DNA of 64,000 nt, from assembly GCA_028282785.1 (NCBI GenBank), contig JANQHE010000065.1, positions 1 to 64,000 of the forward strand, read 5' to 3'. The notes beneath the pieces are model-generated. The model saw only the letters and a program-made list of their open reading frames with translations, made no database searches and was not told the origin of the DNA. Shown piece after piece: positions 46,049 to 55,638 of this stretch. A program made the position numbers and the translations under genes. This stretch comes from Bacteroidales bacterium. GTDB lineage: Bacteria > Bacteroidota > Bacteroidia > Bacteroidales > UBA12077. Position 1 is the stretch's first letter, and every line of letters starts with the position of its first letter.

Positions 46049-48430
46049 ATGAAAAATTTTTTACTTCTATTTTTAACTCTATTCTCCGCCACATTAATCA
46101 TGGCACAGACCACTTACAACTGGGTGCCACAAACTCTTAGCCCGGATAATAACCTTCAGGTTATGACAACAGTAGAGGATACTCTGGTTGTTGTAGGAAA
46201 TAACAATTCTTTTTTTAAGTCCGTTAATAAAGGGATTAACTGGGATTTTGTAAAAGTCGTTGATGCAGAATTTGATTTTTCTTCGATGAGTATAAGCGAT
46301 GGCGGAACAGGGTTATTGTCGACTCGAAAATCCAAAATTATCAACTATAGTGGTATTACAGACCCTACCGCTAGTGGAATACTTCTTAAAACAACAGATC
46401 ATGGAACAAGTTGGAGTATTATCGACCTTAACGGGATTTCAACTTCAAACCCTGCTTTAGATCCAAATAAAGAAGGTTCTTTTGGTTTAGATCTTTTTAC
46501 GGTAGAGTGTGTTGATGCCAACAATGCTTTTATTTACGTAGGTTGGTCAGATGTAATTACCGGAAGTAAAGTTTCGTGCGGAGCTGTTTTTGAAACTTCT
46601 GACGGAGGAACCACATGGGACCCAATTTCTGACGACTTAGGAAGCTATATAACTACTGCTATTCAAACAAAAGGTACAGTAACTTATATTGCTGGCAATA
46701 ATCATCTTTTAAAAAGAACAGGCGGAACAACAACAGACCTTTATCCGGCCTTAGTAGCTGCTGATGGTGGTTCTGATCAAACAATTTATATTTTTGATAT
46801 TGACGTAATTAGTGAAACAGAATTTTATGTGGTAACTACCTCTAATGGCCTTTTTCATTCTACTGATGGAGGTACAACAATAACCGAACTTACAGGCACA
46901 GGTATCCCTTCGGGAGGAAATGATCTTAAAGTAATAGATGCTAATACTATAATGGTATTGGGAACATCATCAAAATCAAAACTTACTGTTGATGGCGGTG
47001 CAAATTGGATTGGTTGCTACCCCGGAGAAAGCTGCTGGGAAATTGAGGGAGTTTTTAATGATTCGGTTTACGCATTGGCTAAAGATGAGATTTATAAAAT
47101 TGCAGTATCAGATTTAAATTCAAACCCTACTAACTGGAAAGCGCAAGTAATAACCGATTTAGGAGAAAATATTCAGCAAATGCATATTGTTGATGCCAGT
47201 AATGCAATTATTGCAGGTAATTCGGAAATCATAAAATCAACAAATGATAAAGGAATTTCCTGGACCGACGTTGCGATTCCTGAACTTTACGATCAGGCAG
47301 CCGAAACACAGGAATATGAAGTTAGCTTCAATGGATTATGTTACTCAGAAGGTGTTTCATATGCTGCAGCACGACGTTATGATCTTGAGTCTTATTCTTC
47401 GGTTATAACGTACTATCCCGGACCAATATTTAAATCAACAGACAATTGGAAAACTTGGGAATTACTTGATATTAATGAAATTGGATCGGAAAACGAAGCA
47501 GATGTTACGATGTATCCGTTTCATGATGACTGCTATGGTTTCGATCCTTATTCTATAGAATGCATAACCGATTCGATTATTTATGTATGGGCAAACTGGT
47601 ACGATACGGTTGCTGGTTATGATGACAAAATTAGCCACTCTCGAGTTTTTAAATCAATAGACGGAGGCGAGACATGGAACTCAATAACTGATGACTTAGG
47701 AAGTCCTTTTGTTACGGCAATCCATTTTGAAGATAAAGACAACGGTTATATAGTTGGTAGTAAAACATTATTAAAAACTACTGATGGAGGACAAAATTTC
47801 ACAGACTTACACGCTACTCTTGATCCTACCGGCGACCTGAATATGTACTTCAAAGGAGTAACCTATGTAAGTGATGATGAGATATATTTCCCTACAACCA
47901 GCGATTCTGTTTGGGTAACAAATGATCAGGGAACGTCATTTTCCACAGTTAATTCTTTAACCGGAGCTAATGATGTTATTAAACTTTATGACGATCATAT
48001 TTTAGCTCTTGGATCTACTTCGAAATCATTTTTAACAAAAGATGGTGGAGAAACTTGGGAAGAATGTAGTCCTGGAACAACAGTATGGAGCATTGGTGGA
48101 GTTATTAATGATTCACTTTTTGTTTTAACAAAGGGAGATATCTATAAAATTGCATTTTCTGAATTAGTTGAAATCCCGAGTGGTGTGGATAATGAAATTA
48201 TGAACAGCAATTTAATCAAGATACTAAACAGCAAATCAGAAGTTGAGGTTGTTTCTTATGAGGATGACATTGAAACTTGTGTTGTTTACAACATTCTGGG
48301 GCAACTTATTGAAATTAAAAAACCTAATGGGAGGTCTTGTAGAATTAATAAATTAGAATATGAACCAGGCATATATATTATAGCAACCTTTACAAACAAT
48401 AAGAGATATACCCATAAGGTTGTTTTCTAG
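46049..48430 (+). CDS. Secreted YCF48/BNR-repeat protein with internal duplication and T9SS domain
   Basis: 793 residues. Signal peptide (FLTLFSATLIMAQ), then many SxDGGxTW-type repeats (TSDGGTTWDPIS; SIDGGETWNSI; TTDGGQNFTDL) typical of beta-propellers. Residues about 130-370 are duplicated at 480-715: each half ends YKIAVSDL / YKIAFSELVE. The end is a type IX sorting domain (VVYNILGQLIE ... GIYIIATF). It lies 50 nt after the polyferredoxin gene. Confidence 0.85.
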   Translation: MKNFLLLFLTLFSATLIMAQTTYNWVPQTLSPDNNLQVMTTVEDTLVVVGNNNSFFKSVNKGINWDFVKVVDAEFDFSSMSISDGGTGLLSTRKSKIINYSGITDPTASGILLKTTDHGTSWSIIDLNGISTSNPALDPNKEGSFGLDLFTVECVDANNAFIYVGWSDVITGSKVSCGAVFETSDGGTTWDPISDDLGSYITTAIQTKGTVTYIAGNNHLLKRTGGTTTDLYPALVAADGGSDQTIYIFDIDVISETEFYVVTTSNGLFHSTDGGTTITELTGTGIPSGGNDLKVIDANTIMVLGTSSKSKLTVDGGANWIGCYPGESCWEIEGVFNDSVYALAKDEIYKIAVSDLNSNPTNWKAQVITDLGENIQQMHIVDASNAIIAGNSEIIKSTNDKGISWTDVAIPELYDQAAETQEYEVSFNGLCYSEGVSYAAARRYDLESYSSVITYYPGPIFKSTDNWKTWELLDINEIGSENEADVTMYPFHDDCYGFDPYSIECITDSIIYVWANWYDTVAGYDDKISHSRVFKSIDGGETWNSITDDLGSPFVTAIHFEDKDNGYIVGSKTLLKTTDGGQNFTDLHATLDPTGDLNMYFKGVTYVSDDEIYFPTTSDSVWVTNDQGTSFSTVNSLTGANDVIKLYDDHILALGSTSKSFLTKDGGETWEECSPGTTVWSIGGVINDSLFVLTKGDIYKIAFSELVEIPSGVDNEIMNSNLIKILNSKSEVEVVSYEDDIETCVVYNILGQLIEIKKPNGRSCRINKLEYEPGIYIIATFTNNKRYTHKVVF

Positions 48431-48448
48431 CTAAATTCTCTTTAGTGA

Positions 48449-48478
48449 TTGGAGGGAAAACTCATTCCCTTCAATCTT
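48449..48478 (+). repeat. Hairpin between the YCF48-like and TonB receptor genes
   Basis: ATTGGAGGGAA and TTCCCTTCAAT face each other around a 6-nt loop. It lacks a strong T-run, so it may be a weak terminator or an RNA-processing site in the transcript. Confidence 0.45.
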
Positions 48479-48535
48479 TCTAAAAACTGAAAATGACATT
48501 CTTGTCGGTTAGTCTTTATTAATAATCTTCTTAGA

Positions 48536-51274
48536 ATGAAAAAAAATATATTTGTTTTCCTCCTTTTTATGCTTCTTAACCTGTTTACAGGATATTCGCA
48601 AACTGTAATTGATGTAAAAGGCAAAGTTATATGTAAAAAAACCGGAGAACCGATCACATTCGGAGCAGTTAATTTAAAAGAAATTGAACAATGGACAACC
48701 ACTGATGAAAACGGTTTTTTTGAATTCCATCAAATTGTGCCTGGTACTTATACCCTTGAGATTTCTTGTTTAGGATATAAAAGCCACTCAGCACCAATAT
48801 TAATTGAAAAAGATAAAAACAGGGAAATCTTAATAAAAATTGTGCCCCAGACATTCGATATGGAAGAAGTTTGTATTCTCGCTAAAAAAAATACGGATAT
48901 TTCATCAACAACCGATATCAGAAGTGCTGCAATAGAATACATTCAACCAACAAGCCTTGGCGATATTATGCAATTACTTCCTGGAAATATTGCAGAAAAT
49001 CCGGATTTATCAAAGCCCCAACAAGTTGTTATTCGCGAAATAGGAACAGATGATAATAGCGCAAACGGAACAGCAATTATTGTTGACGGAACCCCGATAT
49101 CAAATGATGCCAATATGCAAACGTTTTCCAAAGAAAATGTTCTTTACGATGACGATAATTTTAACTCCGTAGTAGGATCCGGTGTGGACCTTAGAAATAT
49201 TTCTTCGGATAACATTGAATCGGTTGAAATTATTAAAGGAATACCCTCAGTAATTTATGGTAATCTTACTTCAGGTGCAGTTGTTGTTAATACCAAAGCA
49301 GGACGCACTCCTTTAGAAGTTAAAATGAAAACTGATCCTAAAATTAAGCAATTTGCCGTTAATAAAGGGCTTAAACTAAAAAAGGATAACAGTTTTATTA
49401 ATTTTGACCTGGGATATATTCAGTCATTTTCCGACCTAACCAGTAAGTACAAAGGATACAACCGAATAACCGGGGATATAGCGTATTCCAAAGTATTTTT
49501 TAAGAAGAGATCAATACCCTTTTCTTTTAATACAAAACTTAATTATTTCAACACATTCGATGTTGAAAAAACCGATCCTGATGCGCTAGCTGCCGAAGAG
49601 GAATTTAGTAATGAGGAAAATGGTATTCGCTTGACTTTCAATGGAAAGTGGGCATTAAAAAAGAAGATTATTTCTAATCTGAAATATAATTTCTCATTTA
49701 GTTATACACATCAGGAAAGTTACGAGAAAAGATATAGAACTACCGGCGGAAATGTTGAGTCAATTTCTTTTGCTTTGGAAGAAGGCGAAAATGCAGGAAT
49801 ATTCCTTCCTATAGAACAACTAACCGAGTTTACAATAGATGGCAAACCCATTCAGTATTTCGGGCAAATAACAGCCGATAAAAGCAAATTATATAATAGC
49901 GGACTTATTAACAAGCTTATTTTTGGGTTTGAGTTTCGAAGAAATGAAAATTTAGGCGATGGAAAAATTTACGACCTGAATAACCCTCCGGTTATTTCCA
50001 GTGTAAGTACACGTCCGAGAGCATTTAAAGACATTCCAGCCTTACAGAATTACTCTATTTACCTGGAAGATAAAATAAAAATACCAATTCGTACAACGTT
50101 TTTGACGTTCCAGGCAGGAGCCAGATTAAATAACTTCCAGTCAGAAGGATTATTTTCAAGCGAGCTGGGATTTTTTCTCGAACCAAGATTTAATATAAAA
50201 TATGAACTATTAGATAAAGAAAATAATAAACTATTTGATAAGCTTAATATTAGTTTTGGTATCGGAAGAAACTATAAATCTCCTTCATTATACAATTTAT
50301 ATCCCGAGAAAACATATTTTGATTTATCAGTACTTAATCATCCCGACACAGAAACAGCAATATTTTATACACTCATATATGAATCTGACAATCAAAATCT
50401 TAAGCCATCTCACAATACTAAATATGAAGCAAGTATCGATTTTAGAATAAGAAATGTTTCCGGAAATATAACAGGGTTTTATGAAAATCTGGAAAATGGT
50501 TTCGGATTCCAAAAGAGCTATGAATTTGTTGATTATTACATATACAATGCATCGGGAGTTGCAGAAGGAGAAATACCAGATCCCTCAACTTTGCCCAAAA
50601 ACGATGCAGATTATATTTTAGGGTATTTAATTCCGGTTAATAACAGACAAACAAAGAAAACCGGGATTGAGTACAATCTTAATCTTGGGAAACTGAAGTT
50701 CCTGTATACATCATTTAATCTTGATGGAGCATGGTTAAGAACAGAAAGAGTTTATAGTACGGAAGATTATCAACACCTTCCAAGTAGCGGAACATCTGAG
50801 CAGTTTGATTATATTGGAGTTTACCCTGCAGGAGAAAGCAAAATAAGCGAGCGCTTAAATACTAACTTACGTATGGTAACCCATATACCTGAACTAAGAA
50901 TGATCCTTTCAACATCCATGCAAATGATCTGGTATGATAAATATTATTACCCAAAGTATGATGAACAACCTGTTTACCTTACTGATAAAGAAGGCAACAC
51001 AGTTCCTTTTACTGATGACTTGGTTGAGGCAAATCCAAACTATCAAAAATACATTACTGTAAAATCAGATTCTTATTACAAAACAGAAACTATGTCGCCT
51101 CTTTGGGTTGCAAATATCAGGCTTTCTAAAGAAATAACAGATAAAATGAAATTAAGTCTTTATGTAAACAACTTTCTGAATTACAGGCCAATGTATAAGT
51201 TTGAAAGATCTGAGAGTTACATTAGAAGGAATCAATCCATTTATTTTGGTGCAGAATTGAAAATTAAAATCTAA
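48536..51274 (+). CDS. TonB-dependent outer-membrane receptor
   Basis: 912 residues: signal peptide (FLLFMLLNLFTGYSQ), a CarboxypepD_reg-like beta domain (about 23-110, KGKVICKKTGEPITFGAV), a plug domain (about 125-255, with VIREIGTDDNSANGTAIIVD and ESVEIIKGIPSVIYGNLTSG) and a large beta-barrel. No SusD-like gene is present, so this is not a standard polysaccharide locus. The next two genes encode DUF4876 and DUF6850 proteins, which I expect to act with it. Confidence 0.92.
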   Translation: MKKNIFVFLLFMLLNLFTGYSQTVIDVKGKVICKKTGEPITFGAVNLKEIEQWTTTDENGFFEFHQIVPGTYTLEISCLGYKSHSAPILIEKDKNREILIKIVPQTFDMEEVCILAKKNTDISSTTDIRSAAIEYIQPTSLGDIMQLLPGNIAENPDLSKPQQVVIREIGTDDNSANGTAIIVDGTPISNDANMQTFSKENVLYDDDNFNSVVGSGVDLRNISSDNIESVEIIKGIPSVIYGNLTSGAVVVNTKAGRTPLEVKMKTDPKIKQFAVNKGLKLKKDNSFINFDLGYIQSFSDLTSKYKGYNRITGDIAYSKVFFKKRSIPFSFNTKLNYFNTFDVEKTDPDALAAEEEFSNEENGIRLTFNGKWALKKKIISNLKYNFSFSYTHQESYEKRYRTTGGNVESISFALEEGENAGIFLPIEQLTEFTIDGKPIQYFGQITADKSKLYNSGLINKLIFGFEFRRNENLGDGKIYDLNNPPVISSVSTRPRAFKDIPALQNYSIYLEDKIKIPIRTTFLTFQAGARLNNFQSEGLFSSELGFFLEPRFNIKYELLDKENNKLFDKLNISFGIGRNYKSPSLYNLYPEKTYFDLSVLNHPDTETAIFYTLIYESDNQNLKPSHNTKYEASIDFRIRNVSGNITGFYENLENGFGFQKSYEFVDYYIYNASGVAEGEIPDPSTLPKNDADYILGYLIPVNNRQTKKTGIEYNLNLGKLKFLYTSFNLDGAWLRTERVYSTEDYQHLPSSGTSEQFDYIGVYPAGESKISERLNTNLRMVTHIPELRMILSTSMQMIWYDKYYYPKYDEQPVYLTDKEGNTVPFTDDLVEANPNYQKYITVKSDSYYKTETMSPLWVANIRLSKEITDKMKLSLYVNNFLNYRPMYKFERSESYIRRNQSIYFGAELKIKI

Positions 51275-51280
51275 AGAATT

Positions 51281-52459
51281 ATGAAAAAATTAATGCTCTA
51301 TATTTTGTTAATTTTCATGTGTTATTCCTGCATAAAAGATCCGGAATTTAACAGTTTAAGTATGGATCTTACATTTGATTTCGGAGATGAAATTTTATCT
51401 GCAGAAAAAGAAAATGCAAAAGTAATCCTTAGTAATCTACAGAAAAGTTATTCTACTACAGATTATACAAATCAGGAAGGAAAAATATATTTTTCGAATA
51501 TAGAACCAGGCTTTTATAGTGTTCAGTTAACGCATTCTTTTGAAAATGAATCAGGGAATACAGTTAATGCTAATGGATTGCAAAGCTACAAGGTTTTTTC
51601 TTCAGTGCAGGATACCATTGAGGTATCTTTAAGCGCTACCAACTCGCTTGTAATAAAAGAATACTACTATAGTGGTAGCATTACCCCGGCAGGAAATTCT
51701 TATTCAGCAGATCAATATGTAGAAATTTATAATAATTCATCAAGCCTGCAATATGTTGATGGAATGTCAATTATAGAGCATGAGTCTTATGGTATCGAAC
51801 CTAACTACTGGGATTGGATGGAAGATACCATCGTAGTCAGGGCGATATTTACCATTCCGGGAGAAGGAACAGATTATCCATTACAACCGGGAGCAAGTAT
51901 TGTTATTGCAAGAGATGCCTTTGATCACAAAAGTGACCCTCTAGGAAACCCATTGTGCCCTGTAGATTTGGCACATGCAGATTTTGAGTTTTTCATATAT
52001 TCTGCTTCCGGGAACGATATTGATGGAGCCTATTCTCCTAATATGATAGAAGATCTTTTTACTTTCAGGGGCTCGGATTATGTTTTTCATACACGTGGAG
52101 GAAGTGCCATTGCACTTGCTAAAATACCAGGTAATGATGCTGAGAGAAAAGATTACATAGCCAATCATTTGACTTTAAAAAATCAAGTGTCTTCGACCCG
52201 TTATTATGGAAAAATCCCGATCGAATGGGTCATTGATGCCATTGAAGCCGTTTTTGACGAAGCACATGCAGTATATAAAAGGCTTCCTATTGAACTTGAT
52301 GCAGGTTACACTTTTAATCCTGAAGGAACAAAAACGGGATTATGTTTAAGACGAAAAGTCAAAACGATTGTTGATGGAAGAGTAGTATACCAGGACACAA
52401 ATAATTCTTGCGAAGATTTTATTAAAGGTACTGAACCAAAACCATGGATTTATGAATAA
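51281..52459 (+). CDS. DUF4876 lipoprotein
   Basis: 392 residues. Lipobox CYSC near residue 17. An early beta-sandwich segment (about 25-115) precedes a lamin-tail-like domain (IKEYYYSGSITPAGNSYSAD; QYVEIYNNSSS). This fits DUF4876, a Bacteroidota family found beside TonB receptors. It is 6 nt after the receptor gene and overlaps the next gene by 8 nt. Probably a surface-exposed or periplasmic accessory that helps ligand capture; the ligand is unknown. Confidence 0.8.
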   Translation: MKKLMLYILLIFMCYSCIKDPEFNSLSMDLTFDFGDEILSAEKENAKVILSNLQKSYSTTDYTNQEGKIYFSNIEPGFYSVQLTHSFENESGNTVNANGLQSYKVFSSVQDTIEVSLSATNSLVIKEYYYSGSITPAGNSYSADQYVEIYNNSSSLQYVDGMSIIEHESYGIEPNYWDWMEDTIVVRAIFTIPGEGTDYPLQPGASIVIARDAFDHKSDPLGNPLCPVDLAHADFEFFIYSASGNDIDGAYSPNMIEDLFTFRGSDYVFHTRGGSAIALAKIPGNDAERKDYIANHLTLKNQVSSTRYYGKIPIEWVIDAIEAVFDEAHAVYKRLPIELDAGYTFNPEGTKTGLCLRRKVKTIVDGRVVYQDTNNSCEDFIKGTEPKPWIYE

Positions 52460-54008
52460 AAGAGTATTTTTTATTGTATTGTTTGCATTTCAGGTTATTG
52501 TATCAAAAGCTGTAGAGCAAGATTCTACTGTTAATGTTTCCTTAAGTTCGTTCGAGATGCTAAAAATTTTGAATCCCTGGTTAAATACCTCCAATCCGGC
52601 AGCATTGCAATTTAATAAGGGAATTCTTCCCCGAATGATTAATCTTTATTATGGGTTGGAAGATGGCGATTTCAAAAAGGTGCAACAAGGAGAACAACTA
52701 AATAATTATAGTTTTCAAAGTAAATCATACCTGAAAATAGAAGACATAAATTTATTTGGAAGTTTCAGCTACGATAAAAGTTATGAGAATAATCTCGATT
52801 TTTCTAATACAAACAATCCATACCGGGAAACTCCATATGATATGGTTGACACCATTGGTGGAGATACCTACGATAGAGAATTCTTTTATTTAAAAGGGTC
52901 TATGTCAAAACCAATAGGTGAATTTACCAGTTTTGGTATTTCCTTTGATTTTGGTATTGGTGTATCGGTTCAGGAAAGCGACCCAAGACCAGAAAACAAA
53001 GTTCTTGACATTTCTGTAAGTCCCGGATTTATCCATTCTTTATCGAAGTTCAAATTCGGATTAAATTTTATTTACAAATATTACAACGAAGAAATTGAAG
53101 TAGACATTGTAGAAGACGATGCAACAGCTACTATATTTCGAATGTTGGGGCCTGGTGTTTATACTTACCATGAGGCCCAATCATTTAATCGACTTTATAA
53201 AAGAAATAGTTTTGGAGGAGATGGCCAAATTTCATATAAAACAAAAGATCTTAACACAATTCTCGGAGTAAAGACGGTTTACTTCAAAGAAACAGTTCAG
53301 GATGGAGGAAAAGGAGGAGGCGCATCATGGAATTATATACGCAATTATGCCGAATTTGAAGGTATAGACTGGAATGTATACGATATTTTGCAAATCGATA
53401 AAGGTTTAATAATTCATGATCTAAATGCGAATTTTCATTTATTAACAACGCGAGGAACGGAAATAATCGAAAACCTTGAACAAGTGGGGGACTTAGATAA
53501 TGAAGACTGGGTTTTTTATTCAGACGAACCGAAATACCAATCGCAAAGAATTGATGCGTCTTTGGCATACCGTTTTATCAAACTTAAAACAAAAGCATTA
53601 CAAAACTATACATTGGAAGTAAAAATTAACTATGATTCATATAAACAGGAATATCATATTCCTTACCAGATAGAGAGTTACGATAATGCTTTGATAGGTT
53701 TTAAGGCTTCAAAAGTATTTAATATTAAAAATACCATGTTATCGTTAAGCACAGGAATAGATTATAAAATGAGTTTAGATAGTAAGCAGAACTTTGAAAA
53801 AATCAATTTTATTTATGACAGGATATTATATCCTGATTTTGAAATGCTTACTAACAATTATTATGCTCCAATAGTTAATTTTTCATACGAACAACCATTA
53901 AATAAATTATTTGAAAAAATCTTTTTTGATGCTAAAACCAAGCTGTTAATAGGAGAAAATGGCCAGTCTCGCATAATAGCTAATTTTAGCACAGGAGTAA
54001 TCTTTTAA
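52452..54008 (+). CDS. DUF6850 outer-membrane beta-barrel protein
   Basis: 518 residues with a signal peptide (VFFIVLFAFQVIVSKA) and a run of amphipathic strands with aromatic girdles through to a terminal FSTGVIF. It fits DUF6850, which travels with DUF4876 and a TonB receptor. The start overlaps the DUF4876 stop (ATGAATAA), so translation is coupled. Function unknown. Confidence 0.75.
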   Translation: MNKRVFFIVLFAFQVIVSKAVEQDSTVNVSLSSFEMLKILNPWLNTSNPAALQFNKGILPRMINLYYGLEDGDFKKVQQGEQLNNYSFQSKSYLKIEDINLFGSFSYDKSYENNLDFSNTNNPYRETPYDMVDTIGGDTYDREFFYLKGSMSKPIGEFTSFGISFDFGIGVSVQESDPRPENKVLDISVSPGFIHSLSKFKFGLNFIYKYYNEEIEVDIVEDDATATIFRMLGPGVYTYHEAQSFNRLYKRNSFGGDGQISYKTKDLNTILGVKTVYFKETVQDGGKGGGASWNYIRNYAEFEGIDWNVYDILQIDKGLIIHDLNANFHLLTTRGTEIIENLEQVGDLDNEDWVFYSDEPKYQSQRIDASLAYRFIKLKTKALQNYTLEVKINYDSYKQEYHIPYQIESYDNALIGFKASKVFNIKNTMLSLSTGIDYKMSLDSKQNFEKINFIYDRILYPDFEMLTNNYYAPIVNFSYEQPLNKLFEKIFFDAKTKLLIGENGQSRIIANFSTGVIF

Positions 54009-54018
54009 AAGCAAATTT

Positions 54019-54906
54019 ATGAACAATGTAATTGAATGTAATAACCTCACACACTATTACGGTAAAAAACTAGTATATGAAAACCTTAATATCCATGTTG
54101 AAGAAGGTAGTATATTAGGATTACTCGGAAAGAACGGTGCAGGTAAAACAACAACAATAAATATCCTGAACGGATTTTTACAACCCCGAAGCGGAGAATG
54201 CTTAATTTATGGCGAAAACACACAACATTTAACTCCTGCAACAAAAGGAAGAATAGGTTTCTTAATTGAAGGACATGTGCAGTATTCTTTTATGGATATA
54301 CACCAGATAGAGAAATTCTATTCTGGATTTTACCCTAACTGGAATAACAAACCATACTGGGAGTTAATGTCCAAACTAAAAGTTGAACCAAAACAAAAGA
54401 TATCAAGTATGTCTTGCGGACAACGTTCACAAGTTGCACTTGGGCTAATTTTAGCTCAAGATCCTGACTTGCTGATACTCGACGATTTTTCTATGGGCCT
54501 TGATCCCGGTTATCGTCGCTTATTTATTGATTACTTGAGAGCTTATGCAAAAGCTGAGAACAAAACCATTTTTACAACATCTCATATTATTTCCGATATG
54601 GAAAGACTGATTGACGATGTGTTAATTATGGATTACAACAGGGTCCTTGAGCAATGTCCTGTAAATGATTTTATGACCAATTTCAAACAATTCAATTTTG
54701 AATTAGCGAATGGCGAAATTGATTTATCAAAAGAAAGCTTCGTAGCAAATTTTGAAAAAGTGAAAAGTTCTGTAGAGCTTTATACTTATGAGTCTGAAGA
54801 GTTTATTAAAGACTTTCTGAAAAAAGAAAACATTGCACACACTAACTTTTCTCAGATGAATATGAGTTTAGAGGATGCATTTATTGGTTTAACAGGTAAA
54901 TATTAG
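54019..54906 (+). CDS. ABC transporter ATPase (NosF/CcmA-like)
   Basis: 295 residues. Walker A GLLGKNGAGKTTT at 35-46, signature MSCGQ at 131-135 (usual LSGGQ), Walker B LLILDD at 151-156, D-loop GLDPG and switch His in TTSH. The residue after the Walker B Asp is Asp156 where most ABC proteins have the catalytic Glu, so turnover may be slower. Size and context (permease next) resemble NosF-type exporters. Confidence 0.88.
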   Translation: MNNVIECNNLTHYYGKKLVYENLNIHVEEGSILGLLGKNGAGKTTTINILNGFLQPRSGECLIYGENTQHLTPATKGRIGFLIEGHVQYSFMDIHQIEKFYSGFYPNWNNKPYWELMSKLKVEPKQKISSMSCGQRSQVALGLILAQDPDLLILDDFSMGLDPGYRRLFIDYLRAYAKAENKTIFTTSHIISDMERLIDDVLIMDYNRVLEQCPVNDFMTNFKQFNFELANGEIDLSKESFVANFEKVKSSVELYTYESEEFIKDFLKKENIAHTNFSQMNMSLEDAFIGLTGKY

Positions 54907-54910
54907 AAAT

Positions 54911-55582
54911 ATGTGGAAATCAGTTATATATAAAGAATGGTTAAAAATAAAATGGTTTCAGATTGCTTTAACTGTTTTAGGTTTACTAATAGTTGGGAAG
55001 ATCTTTCTAAAAGTTCAACACGACATTTTGTTTAACGAAGCGCATAATGTGTGGTATTTTATCCTTTTTCAGGGATATGCATATTACGGGGGAATCCTAA
55101 AATTCATACCATTAATTATTGGAATTGGAATTGGTATAGCACAATTTGTACCTGAAATTATGAGCAAACGAATAAAACTCACGTTTCATCTTCCAATTAA
55201 CGAAAACAAGGCTCTTTTCATGATGCTTTCTTTTGGATTTTTGTGTTTACTTCTAACTTATGCCATCATGTATGGTTCGTTTATTGGATTAAGCCATCAT
55301 TTTTTAGCCGGAGAAATAGTGGAAAAAGCGAATGTTTCAATAATCCCGTGGTTTTTAGCAGGATTTTCGGCGTATTTTTTTGTGGCTCTTATTGTTTTGG
55401 AACCTATAATGAAATACAGGTTATTTTATTTAATCGTTACCTGTTTCTTCATTATTATTTTTCTTGAACACCAGGTTCCGGGAGGATTTAAGCCAATAAA
55501 TTGGAAACTAACAGTTTTAACTTTAATGACCAGCGTTTCTTTATTATTTTCTGCTTACCGTTTCAGAAAAGGAGAAATGTAA
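54911..55582 (+). CDS. ABC transporter permease (six helices)
   Basis: 223 residues with six hydrophobic helices and no strong sequence name. It starts 4 nt after the ATPase gene, so the two should form one ABC-2-type transporter. The early motif VIYKEWLKIKW is typical of ABC-2 permeases at the N-terminus. Substrate unknown. Confidence 0.82.
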   Translation: MWKSVIYKEWLKIKWFQIALTVLGLLIVGKIFLKVQHDILFNEAHNVWYFILFQGYAYYGGILKFIPLIIGIGIGIAQFVPEIMSKRIKLTFHLPINENKALFMMLSFGFLCLLLTYAIMYGSFIGLSHHFLAGEIVEKANVSIIPWFLAGFSAYFFVALIVLEPIMKYRLFYLIVTCFFIIIFLEHQVPGGFKPINWKLTVLTLMTSVSLLFSAYRFRKGEM

Positions 55583-55638
55583 TCATTTTAGTTGCTAGCA
55601 TGAATTAAACAATTTTAATAAAAAATGAACTTAATCAG

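Noticed and set aside
48536-54008. Polysaccharide utilisation locus
   Set aside because: There is a TonB receptor but no SusD-like protein and no glycoside hydrolase.
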